Below, in pieces: positions 1 to 6,008 of a stretch of 6,008 nucleotides of DNA; the first letter of the stretch is position 1; every line of letters begins with the position of its first letter. The DNA comes from JBHJOF01 sp050330055 (lineage in GTDB: Bacteria > Pseudomonadota > Alphaproteobacteria > Kiloniellales > JAKSDN01). Below the pieces are notes generated by a model. It saw nothing but the letters and a program-made list of their open reading frames with translations, made no database searches and was not told where the DNA came from. The position numbers were made by a program, and so were the translations under genes. Location: NCBI GenBank assembly GCA_050330055.1, contig JBHJOF010000366.1:1-6008 (forward strand), in the 5' to 3' direction.

Positions 1-465
1 GTCCTCCTCGAGGATCTCGATGCGGTAGGCGTCGATTACGATGTCCTGGCTGGCCGAGAAGAAGGCCACGGCGAGCGCGCAGACCGCGGTCAGCAACGGC
101 GTCTCCTCAGGCCGGCTCAGGCCGACGCCGACGATCGCCGCCATCAGGAAGACCTGGATCAGCAGCATCCAGGACCGCCGGCGCCCCAGCAGGCGGGAAA
201 GCACCGGGATCGGCACGTTGTCGATCAGCGGCGCCCAGAGGAACTTCACGTTGTAGGGCGTGCCGACCAGGGCGAAGAGGCCGATCGCCGTCAGCGCCAC
301 GCCGGACTCGGCCAGCCAGAACGACAGCGTCGCGCTCGACAGCGCCAGCGGCAGGCCGCTGGCGAAGCCCATGAAGAAGATGATCAGCAGGCGCGTCTGC
401 AGATAGGCGGCAAAGGCGCTACCAAAGGTTTCGGTCTGTCGTCGCCAGTAGGTATCGGTCGGCAT
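1..465 (-). CDS. ampG: AmpG-family muropeptide MFS transporter, N-terminal part (3' end beyond window)
   Basis: This is the first 155 codons of an inner-membrane major facilitator transporter; the reading frame stays open to base 1, so the C-terminal part lies outside the window. AmpG proteins import GlcNAc-anhydroMurNAc (muropeptides) from the periplasm for cell-wall recycling and, in some species, beta-lactamase induction. The translation carries the family's landmarks in order: a hydrophobic first segment containing GFASGLPLALSS (about residues 33-44), FLWAPLID (75-82), the charged cytoplasmic loop GRRRSW (94-99), and SASQDIVIDAYR (137-148), which matches the SASQDIVFDAW stretch I recall from E. 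coli AmpG. The start is the ATG at 465-463. The frame is open further upstream to a stop at 564-562 but has no other ATG there and no clear Shine-Dalgarno; a weak GAAAG lies about 12 bases upstream. The nearest alternative is a related PAT-family MFS carrier with another substrate, since alphaproteobacteria often carry several AmpG paralogues. Family assignment is firm; substrate is inferred. Confidence 0.9.
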   Translation of the reverse strand, partial: MPTDTYWRRQTETFGSAFAAYLQTRLLIIFFMGFASGLPLALSSATLSFWLAESGVALTAIGLFALVGTPYNVKFLWAPLIDNVPIPVLSRLLGRRRSWMLLIQVFLMAAIVGVGLSRPEETPLLTAVCALAVAFFSASQDIVIDAYRIEILEED

Positions 466-636
466 ATGGTGCGCGGCTTTCGCTGTGTGCGCCGGTGTGC
501 TGCGCTGTCCGCGCGCACTCGCTGTCCCGGGCGACTCGGCCCATTGTTTGACGGGCTTTTGCTAAACCATGATTAACGGCGTGGAAAGGCCCCGTTTCGC
601 GGCGGGTGCCGAGCCATGCCTCGGCCCGTCCGGGCC
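466..636. other. Intergenic region between sulfatase-like gene and ampG
   Basis: This 171-bp gap separates the stop of the sulfatase-like gene from the AmpG start. I see no gene in it. It contains two GC-rich inverted repeats next to the upstream stop codon (listed separately) and a more AT-rich patch around 545-578, the most likely place for regulatory sequence. No convincing minus-strand -35/-10 pair could be picked out, so it is unclear whether ampG has its own promoter or is read through from upstream. Confidence 0.5.
608..636 (-). terminator. GC-rich hairpins just after the sulfatase-like stop codon, possible terminator
   Basis: Immediately downstream of the TAA at 639-637 are two inverted repeats. 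One is GGCCCG-TC-CGGGCC (623-636), directly abutting the stop. The other is GCCGAG-CCATGC-CTCGGC (608-625), a perfect 6-bp stem with a 6-base loop. They overlap at 623-625, so they are alternative or competing structures. Neither is followed by a run of T on the minus strand, so this is not a textbook intrinsic terminator. It could attenuate transcription or protect the 3' end of the message, or simply reflect high GC. Confidence 0.3.
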
Positions 637-2325
637 TTACTCCGCACAGGTCCAGCCGCCGCCGTCGCCGACCACGGCTTCCAGACGCCCGCCCTTGGCC
701 GCGCAGGCCATGGCGGCTGCCATGGTCTCGGCTGCCTCGCGCCGCAGCGCCGTCCAGGCGCTGCCATAGGGTTCGTGGTCATAGAAGGGTTCGGGCTCCA
801 GGCCCCAGGTCCGGTGCATGACCTCGATCGCCTCCCAGGTGCGGGCCGCTTCCAGCAGGTCGCCCTGCGCCAGGGCCTCGGCCAGCTTGGCGTTCCGCCG
901 CTCGCCCGCCTCCTGCACCAGGCTCGCGGCGCGCTGCCGGTTGTCCTCGGCCCAGTCGGCCAGCGCCTGCTCCAGTTCGGCAAAGTCGGCCTTGCGGGCC
1001 TCGTAGATATCGCGCTGCTCTCCCGGATCGTCGCGCAGATCGTAGCCCTCGAAGCGGTAGCCGTCGCCCTCGGGGATGCGGATCAGCTTGCGGGTCTGGC
1101 TGCGCACCGCGACCAGCCGGCTGTGCACCTCGTCCTTGGGCGTCGTCCAGCCCTTGTGGGTGGTCTCGGCGAAGACGTAGTCGCGCACCTTCTCCGCCTC
1201 GCCATCGACCAGTGGCAGGAGCGAGTGCCCCTGCATCGCCGGCGAGACACGGGCCTGGTCGATCCCGAGGACGTCCAGCACGGTCGGCACGACGTCGACG
1301 TTCTGCACCAGGGCGTCGTAGCGGCCGGCCCTGGAACCGTCGGGCAGCCGGATAATGAGAGGGATGTGCGTCACCTCGTCGTAGAGCTTGGGGAGATAGC
1401 TGGTCGAGGCGTGGCCGACCCAGCCGTGCTCCAGCAGCTCCTCGCCATGGTCGGCCGAAATGATGACCACGGTTCGGTCCAGCACGCCCGACTGGCGCAG
1501 CCGGTGGATCACGCGACCCAGGCGCTCGTCTGCGTCGGCCACGACGCCGTCATAGAGCGCTCGCACGACGGGCGTGTCTTCATCCGTAAAGGCCATCGTG
1601 CCCTCGACCGCGTTCCTCCTTGCCGCCTCGGGGAAGTCCGGGTGCATCACGAAATGACCCCTGCGGACCGCCTCAACACCGATGCTTTCGCGCGAGGTAT
1701 CGATCCAGCGGTTCGCATTCGCCTCCGAGGGGGCGTAGGGCAGGTGTGTATCCTTGATGTGGACCCAGACGAAAAAGGGCCCGTTCTCGGGGCGCCGCCG
1801 GTCGGCGAAGCTTTCCAGGCTGTCGTGGCCCTTCCTCGGATTGGCATCGACTCCGTCCTGGAAGCCGAGGTTGCTCATGGTCGGCCCGCTTCTGTAGCTG
1901 CCGTAGACGTCGTAGCCTTCCTCCACCAGGACCCGCAGGGCCGACGCCATCTCCGCGTCGTAGAAGCTGTAGCGGCTGTTCTGGCCGTGCACCGGCGGGT
2001 AATAGCCGGTCAGCAGCGAGACGATGCCCGGGCTGGTCCAGGCCGTGGTCGTGAAGGCCTTCTCGAACACCATCGCGTCCTTGGCAAAGTCGGTGAGGTA
2101 GGGTGTGGTGTCGCGCTCGTAGCCGTAGAGCGACATGTTGGCGGGCCGCATGGCATCCACCGTGATCAGGAACACGCTCCAGCGCGGGTCCAGCGCCTCC
2201 TCCTCTGCGGCCCTCGCGGCGCCGGGCGCGGCCAGCGCGATCATCAGCGCCGCCGCCATCAGCGGCCGCCGCAGATGCCTGGCGTGGTCGGGAAGGACGG
2301 GCGGTAAACCCATGATCGATAACAC
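637..2325 (-). CDS. Exported sulfatase-like hydrolase (alkaline phosphatase superfamily) with Thr at the nucleophile position
   Basis: A 562-residue periplasmic or secreted metalloenzyme of the sulfatase fold. The GTG start at 2325 is chosen because AGGAGG sits five bases upstream. The frame extends to a GTG at 2355 with no visible Shine-Dalgarno, and an ATG at 2313 is too far from the AGGAGG. The N-terminus is a signal peptide: basic HLRR, hydrophobic stretch, AARA then AEEE (cleavage near residue 39). Metal-site motifs are present: LITVDAMR (Asp57), VHIKDTH (His189-His194), and SADHGEELLEHG with a following GH (Asp292, His293, His305). The YDLRDDPGEQ stretch is the usual sulfatase tail. At the active site, where sulfatases read C/S-x-P-x-R before LLTG, this protein reads T-S-P-G-I (Thr97, Ile101), so formylglycine formation is not expected. 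Thr is the nucleophile in related phospho-transferases such as LtaS and EptA. Phosphodiester or phosphoethanolamine chemistry is therefore as likely as sulfate ester hydrolysis. The last roughly 105 residues are an Ala/Glu/Arg-rich, probably helical extension that I do not recognise. Substrate unknown. Confidence 0.9.
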   Translation of the reverse strand: MLSIMGLPPVLPDHARHLRRPLMAAALMIALAAPGAARAAEEEALDPRWSVFLITVDAMRPANMSLYGYERDTTPYLTDFAKDAMVFEKAFTTTAWTSPGIVSLLTGYYPPVHGQNSRYSFYDAEMASALRVLVEEGYDVYGSYRSGPTMSNLGFQDGVDANPRKGHDSLESFADRRRPENGPFFVWVHIKDTHLPYAPSEANANRWIDTSRESIGVEAVRRGHFVMHPDFPEAARRNAVEGTMAFTDEDTPVVRALYDGVVADADERLGRVIHRLRQSGVLDRTVVIISADHGEELLEHGWVGHASTSYLPKLYDEVTHIPLIIRLPDGSRAGRYDALVQNVDVVPTVLDVLGIDQARVSPAMQGHSLLPLVDGEAEKVRDYVFAETTHKGWTTPKDEVHSRLVAVRSQTRKLIRIPEGDGYRFEGYDLRDDPGEQRDIYEARKADFAELEQALADWAEDNRQRAASLVQEAGERRNAKLAEALAQGDLLEAARTWEAIEVMHRTWGLEPEPFYDHEPYGSAWTALRREAAETMAAAMACAAKGGRLEAVVGDGGGWTCAE

Positions 2326-2330
2326 TTTGG

Positions 2331-2336
2331 CCTCCT
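2331..2336 (-). promoter_or_regulatory. Strong Shine-Dalgarno AGGAGG deciding the GTG start of the sulfatase-like gene
   Basis: On the minus strand the sequence reads AGGAGG, then CCAAA, then GTG. The five-base spacing to the GTG at 2325-2323 is near optimal. It lies inside the longer open frame starting at 2355, which argues that the longer start is not the one used. Confidence 0.75.
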
Positions 2337-2458
2337 GCGTGCTCGCGTGATTCACCAGCTGGAACGATTTGTCCGCAGTCTACAATAAAGCGGAAGCATG
2401 GCGACAGGGTGGCGGGGGCGACCGTCTCCTGCCTCACCTGCAGGTCCGGTGGCGCTGC
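2337..2458. other. Intergenic region between RND permease and sulfatase-like gene
   Basis: No gene is visible here. A short AT-richer stretch (about 2364-2398, with TTTATTGTAGACT on the minus strand) is the only plausible promoter area for the downstream gene, but no good -35/-10 pair is evident. The perfect 10-bp palindrome ACCTGCAGGT at 2436-2445 lies just past the permease stop. It has no loop or T-tract and does not look like a terminator. Whether the sulfatase-like gene is co-transcribed with the pump cannot be decided from sequence. Confidence 0.4.
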
Positions 2459-5400
2459 CTATTCGCCCGGCGCCGGCTCGGTCTTGCCGCTCGCCCGCTG
2501 GCGCCTGCGTGGCGCGGCTTGTGCTGCGGTCTTGCGGCCTTCCAGCGCGCCTACGGTCATGGTCAGCATCGGCGGGATGATCAGCAGGGTCAGCACCGCC
2601 GACAGCGCCAGGCCGCCGACCACCACCGAGCCGAGTCCGCGATAGAGCTCCGAGCCGGCACCGGGAAACAGCACCAGCGGCAGCATGCCGAAGACCGAGG
2701 TCAGGGTCGACATGAAGATCGGCCGGATGCGGTTGCGCGTCGCTTCCTCGATCGCCGCCGCCGGCGCCATGCCTTCGCTGCGAATGTTGAACAACGTCTG
2801 GTGCACCAGCAGGATGGCGTTGTTGACGACGATGCCGATCAGGATGACGAAGCCGAGCAGGGTCAGCATGTCGAGCGGTTGGAAGTGGAACTGGTTGAGC
2901 ACGGCGAGCCCGGCCACGCCGCCGGCCGCGGCCAGCGGCACCGACAGCATGATGACCAGCGGATAGATGAAGCTCTCGAACAGCACCGCCATCACCAGGT
3001 AGACGATCACCAGTGCCAGCAGCAGGTCGAGCACCATCGCGTTCCAGGTCTCGGTCAGCTTGTCCGCGGTGCCGGAGATGCGCAGCGTGACGCTGGGCGG
3101 CAGGCCCTCCTGCTCCAGCGGCTCGACCACCGACCGGCGCAGCTGCGTGATGGCCTCCTCGAGCGCCAGGTTGGGCGCCGGCCGGATCTGCAGGGTCACG
3201 GTGCGCACGCGCTCCTTGTGACGGATCTCGGTCGGCCCTGCGGTCAGCACGATGTCGGCCAGCGAGCTGACCGGTATGATCTCTCCGGCCGAAGTCACCA
3301 CCGGCAGGTTGCTGATTCCCTGGGTCTCCGAGACATTGCGCACCGGGCCCTGCAGTGTCAGGTCGATCTGGCGGCTGCCGACCGTGACCTCGATCACGCG
3401 CAGGCCGTCGTTGAAGGTATCGATGGTCTCGGCCAGCTCCTGCGCCGTGACGCCGTTGTCGGCCAGGCGGATGCGGTCGGGGATCACGCGTACCTCGGGC
3501 GCGCCAAGCTCGAGGCCCGGGTTGGGCGTGACTTGGTTGCCGGTGGCGATCGGCAGCACCTCCAGCGTCTTGCGGATCGCCCGCCCGGCGACCGCCAGCA
3601 CCTCCTCCAGATCGTCGCCGGAGACGTCGAGATCGATCTGGCGCGAGCCGCCGATGCCGCGGCCGAAGATCGAGAGCTGGGTGACGAAACCGAAGGTGCC
3701 GGGCTCGCGCAGCAGCGGGGTCTTCAGCAGCGGGATCAGCTCGCGCGCCCGCTCCGGCTCGACGGCGGCGGCGCCGAAGAAGGCGATGTTGCGCGTGGCG
3801 ACGAAGAAGAAGCGGGCTATCTTGGGCGGCTCGTCCGGCCCCGCCTCGTTGCCGTTGATCGTCGCCCAATAGGGCTTCATCGAGCCCTCGATCGATTCGG
3901 CGATCTCGGTCATGGTATCCAGGTTGTAGCCCGGCGGCGGGATCATGCGGGCGAAGACCAGGTTGCGGTTGCCTTCCGGCAGATACTCCAGCTTGGGCAG
4001 GAACAGCCAGGCGGCGAAGGCCGCCGCCAGGGTCACGCCGCCGACCGTTATGGTCGCCAGGACGCGGCTGCGCACCACCCGGCGCACGAAGGCCATGATG
4101 AAGGCGACGAAGGCGCCGGCCAACTCGTCGATCACCGGCAGGTGCAGGCGCTTGATCTTCTGAGTGCCGCCAGGGCCGCCGCCCGACAGCAGGTAGCGTG
4201 ACAACGCCGGCAGCACGGTGATCGAGACGATCAGCGACAGCAGCACGGCGACCGAGATCGCCACCGCTATGTCGCGGAACAGCTGGCCGACCTCGAGCTG
4301 CAGGATCAGCACCGGGATGAAGACCATGACCGTGGTCAACGCCGAGACCAGCACGGCGCCCCAGACCTGGACGGCGCCTTGATAGGCCGCCTCTGGGGCG
4401 GGCCGGCCGCGCTCGCGCAGGCGGTAGATGTTCTCCAACACCACGATCGCGGCGTCGACCACCATGCCGACCGCGAAGGCCAGGCCGGCCAGCGAGATCA
4501 CGTTGATCGAGCGGCCGAAGGCCGCCATGGCCACGAAGGCGCCGATGATCGAGACCGGGATCGCCAGCGACACGACCAGGGTGGCGCGCGGCGAGCGCAG
4601 GAACAGCAGCAGGATGATGGCCGCGAAGCTGCCGCCGATCCAGATGTTCTGCTGCACCAGGGAGATCGCGGAGTTTATGTAGACGGTCTCGTCGTAGACC
4701 TGGTCCAGGCTCAGCCCGGCATCCGGCACGATGAAGCGGTTCAGCTCCGCGACCGCCTCGTGGATGCCGGCCATGGTCTCGATCACGTTGGCGCCGGTCT
4801 CGCGCACCGTGTTGAAGGCGAGCGCCTCCTCGCCCAGCATGCGGATCGAGGACGATGGCTCCTTGTAACCGAAAGCGACCGTTGCCACGTCGCCTACCGT
4901 GACCCGCGCCAGGCGGCCGCGCGTGCGGTCGTCGTCCGAGCGCAGCACAACGGCGCGGACCGCCTCGGGGCTGTTGAGCTCGCCCTCGGTCCGCACGGTG
5001 TAGCGCCGCTTGCCCTCATCGACGTAGCCGGCCGAGACCGAGGCGTTGGCCTCGCGCAGGGCGCGCAGCACCGCGCTCACCGTCAGGCCGTAGCGGGCCA
5101 GGAGCTGCGGTTCGACGGTGACCTGGATCTCCTGCTCGCCGCCGCCATAGATGGTGAGGCGGCTGACCCCCGGCACGCGCTCCAGGCGGTCGCGGATCAC
5201 GTCGTCGACGAAGTCGCGGTACTCGTGGATCGGCCGCTCGTTGCCGGGCAGGCGGCGCAGAATGAACCAGGCGATCGGGTTGTCGTTGCTGCCGGCGGTA
5301 ATGAGACGCGGTTCGTCGGCCTCGCCGGGGTAGCCGTTGACGCGGTTGAGCCGATTGGCGGTCAGCAGCAGCGCGCGGTCCATGTTGGTGCCGACCTCGA

Positions 5401-5683
5401 ACTCCAGCGTGATCTCGCCTTCGCCGGTCTGGGCCCGGCTTTCGATCACGACGACGCCTTCCAGACCCTTCAGCACGTCTTCCTGTTTGTTGATGATCTC
5501 GCGCTCGATCTCGGCCGGTGCCGCGCCGGGCCAGTCGGTATTGACCGTGATGATCGGCCGGTCGACGTCCGGCGCCAGCTGGATCGGGATGGTCTGCAGC
5601 GCGACGTAGCCGAACATGACGACCATCAGGACCGCGGCGATCACGGCGATCGGGCGTTCGATGGCGGACCTGATCAGGTTCAT
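2459..5683 (-). CDS. RND efflux pump inner-membrane permease, HAE-1/AcrB type
   Basis: A complete 1074-residue resistance-nodulation-division transporter, close to the usual 1,020-1,070. It exchanges protons for hydrophobic or amphiphilic substrates and passes them to a periplasmic adaptor and an outer-membrane channel. Order: TM1 (about 10-30), first large periplasmic domain (about 31-340), TM2-TM6 (about 345-500), an amphipathic linker (about 510-540), TM7 (about 541-562), second periplasmic domain (about 563-880), TM8-TM12 (about 883-1045), and a basic cytoplasmic tail. Family signatures include IQLAPDVDRPIITVNTDWPG near the N-terminus, GMVVDAAIVVLEN in TM4 (Asp410) and GIVVNNAILLVHQ in TM10, then RIRPIFMSTLTS (985-996). 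Compared with AcrB D407, D408, K940, R971 and T978, it has D410, A411, N954, R985 and S992, so only one TM4 aspartate remains and the TM10 lysine is Asn. The ATG at 5683-5681 overlaps the adaptor stop (TGATG), with AAGGA six bases upstream. Substrate cannot be named. The heavy-metal (CusA/CzcA) class is less likely from the overall sequence, although TM4 resembles CusA in having D-A-A. Confidence 0.96.
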   Translation of the reverse strand: MNLIRSAIERPIAVIAAVLMVVMFGYVALQTIPIQLAPDVDRPIITVNTDWPGAAPAEIEREIINKQEDVLKGLEGVVVIESRAQTGEGEITLEFEVGTNMDRALLLTANRLNRVNGYPGEADEPRLITAGSNDNPIAWFILRRLPGNERPIHEYRDFVDDVIRDRLERVPGVSRLTIYGGGEQEIQVTVEPQLLARYGLTVSAVLRALREANASVSAGYVDEGKRRYTVRTEGELNSPEAVRAVVLRSDDDRTRGRLARVTVGDVATVAFGYKEPSSSIRMLGEEALAFNTVRETGANVIETMAGIHEAVAELNRFIVPDAGLSLDQVYDETVYINSAISLVQQNIWIGGSFAAIILLLFLRSPRATLVVSLAIPVSIIGAFVAMAAFGRSINVISLAGLAFAVGMVVDAAIVVLENIYRLRERGRPAPEAAYQGAVQVWGAVLVSALTTVMVFIPVLILQLEVGQLFRDIAVAISVAVLLSLIVSITVLPALSRYLLSGGGPGGTQKIKRLHLPVIDELAGAFVAFIMAFVRRVVRSRVLATITVGGVTLAAAFAAWLFLPKLEYLPEGNRNLVFARMIPPPGYNLDTMTEIAESIEGSMKPYWATINGNEAGPDEPPKIARFFFVATRNIAFFGAAAVEPERARELIPLLKTPLLREPGTFGFVTQLSIFGRGIGGSRQIDLDVSGDDLEEVLAVAGRAIRKTLEVLPIATGNQVTPNPGLELGAPEVRVIPDRIRLADNGVTAQELAETIDTFNDGLRVIEVTVGSRQIDLTLQGPVRNVSETQGISNLPVVTSAGEIIPVSSLADIVLTAGPTEIRHKERVRTVTLQIRPAPNLALEEAITQLRRSVVEPLEQEGLPPSVTLRISGTADKLTETWNAMVLDLLLALVIVYLVMAVLFESFIYPLVIMLSVPLAAAGGVAGLAVLNQFHFQPLDMLTLLGFVILIGIVVNNAILLVHQTLFNIRSEGMAPAAAIEEATRNRIRPIFMSTLTSVFGMLPLVLFPGAGSELYRGLGSVVVGGLALSAVLTLLIIPPMLTMTVGALEGRKTAAQAAPRRRQRASGKTEPAPGE

Positions 5684-6008
5684 CAGGATTCCTTGTCGAT
5701 GCTGACCTTGTCGCCCGGCTGCAGGCGCTCATTGCCGCGTACGACGACCAGATCGCCGTCCTGCAGGCCCTCCAGCACCTCGATCCGGCTGCCGACGGCC
5801 TCGCCGAGGCGCACCGGGCGCAGCTCGGCGCTGTCGTTCCTCACCACGAAGACCAAGCTCTCCGCGCCGCGCTTGATGATCGCGTCCTTGTGTACCGCGA
5901 GCACGTTGCGCGGCGTGTCGGCTGGTACGTGCAACGTCACGCTCTGAGCCGCGGCCAGGGGCTTGCCGGTCGCGCCGAACTCGGGCACCAGGCGGACCGT
6001 ACGGGTAC
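5683..6008 (-). CDS. RND efflux periplasmic adaptor (HlyD/membrane fusion protein family), C-terminal fragment
   Basis: The final 107 codons plus stop of a gene whose 5' part lies beyond the right edge; the frame is open through base 6008. The visible part begins in the beta-barrel domain (TVRLVPEFGA, then QSVTLHVP). It continues into the membrane-proximal domain with the typical run of VLAVHKDAIIKRGAESLVFV, LRPVRLGEAVGSRIEVLEGL, and QDGDLVVVRGNERLQPGDKV. Adaptors bridge the RND permease and the outer-membrane channel, anchored to the inner membrane by a lipid or a TM helix. That N-terminal anchor cannot be seen here, nor can the lipoyl and hairpin domains. The TGA stop (5685-5683) overlaps the permease start by one base, which fits stoichiometric, coupled translation of the two subunits. 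A GTG at 5988 is an internal valine, not a start, because the conserved beta-barrel sequence continues upstream of it. Confidence 0.92.
   Translation of the reverse strand, partial: TRTVRLVPEFGATGKPLAAAQSVTLHVPADTPRNVLAVHKDAIIKRGAESLVFVVRNDSAELRPVRLGEAVGSRIEVLEGLQDGDLVVVRGNERLQPGDKVSIDKES
5690..5694 (-). promoter_or_regulatory. Shine-Dalgarno AAGGA for the RND permease, inside the adaptor gene
   Basis: AAGGA on the minus strand lies six bases before the permease ATG and within the last codons of the adaptor gene. Together with the TGATG stop/start overlap it supports reinitiation-type translational coupling and fixes the permease start. Confidence 0.65.

Noticed and set aside
548..576. Plus-strand promoter-like TTGACG, 17-base spacer, GATTAA
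   Set aside because: The spacing is ideal and the match to sigma-70 boxes fair, but no plus-strand gene follows and it would drive transcription antisense to the sulfatase-like gene. It is likely chance in the AT-richer part of the intergenic gap. An antisense RNA start here would need transcript-end mapping to be believed.
616..2307. Long plus-strand open frame (563 codons) opposite the sulfatase-like gene
   Set aside because: Its translation has low-complexity His/Arg/Val/Gly/Ala composition with no recognisable domain, and it is antisense to a well-supported enzyme. Long antisense frames are expected in high-GC DNA with strong third-position GC.
2352..3869. Minus-strand alternative frame (505 codons) inside the RND permease
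   Set aside because: Arg/Ala/Gly/Pro-rich out-of-frame translation of the permease gene, whose in-frame product is clearly conserved to the stop at 2459.
2369..4201. Plus-strand open frame (610 codons) opposite the RND permease
   Set aside because: Composition dominated by Gln/Arg/His/Asp/Gly, no domain, and fully antisense to conserved RND sequence; a GC-bias shadow.
4438..4475. D-A-A in TM4 as a sign of a heavy-metal (CusA/CzcA-type) RND pump
   Set aside because: The TM4 motif alone resembles CusA, but the N-terminal IQLAPDVDRPIITV region, the TM10 NNAI motif and the tail match HAE-1 permeases better, and no methionine-rich metal pathway is evident.
4379..5947. Plus-strand open frame (522 codons) opposite the RND permease and adaptor
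   Set aside because: Same artefact: it spans two real genes in antisense, is rich in Arg/Asp/His/Gln, and shows no membrane or catalytic signature.

Overview
The window is high-GC bacterial DNA that reads most like a Gram-negative alphaproteobacterium. This guess rests on base composition, GTG/ATG starts with AGGAGG-type ribosome binding sites, and cell-envelope gene families typical of that group. No taxonomic marker is present. All four genes lie on the minus strand, so transcription runs from the right edge to the left edge, and both end genes are cut by the window.

Layout in transcription order: (1) 6008-5683, the C-terminal end of a periplasmic adaptor (membrane fusion protein) of an RND efflux pump. 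(2) 5683-2459, the complete inner-membrane RND permease of the HAE-1/AcrB type. Its ATG overlaps the adaptor stop codon by one base (TGATG), so the two form a translationally coupled operon. (3) After a 133-bp gap, 2325-637 encodes an exported sulfatase-like hydrolase of the alkaline-phosphatase superfamily. It keeps the metal-binding motifs but has Thr where classical sulfatases have the Cys/Ser that becomes formylglycine. (4) After a 171-bp gap, 465-1 is the N-terminal third of an AmpG-family (muropeptide permease-like) major facilitator transporter.

Taken together this is an envelope and transport neighbourhood: drug or lipid efflux across the inner membrane and periplasm, a periplasmic phospho- or sulfo-ester hydrolase, and an importer of cell-wall breakdown products. 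Only the adaptor/permease pair is firmly a functional unit. The link of the other two genes to the pump or to each other is co-orientation only. No outer-membrane TolC-type gene, regulator, RNA gene, mobile element, CRISPR array or notable repeat is visible.

I do not see a previously undescribed system here. The points most worth a second look are the non-canonical active site of the sulfatase-like protein and the altered proton-relay residues of the RND permease.
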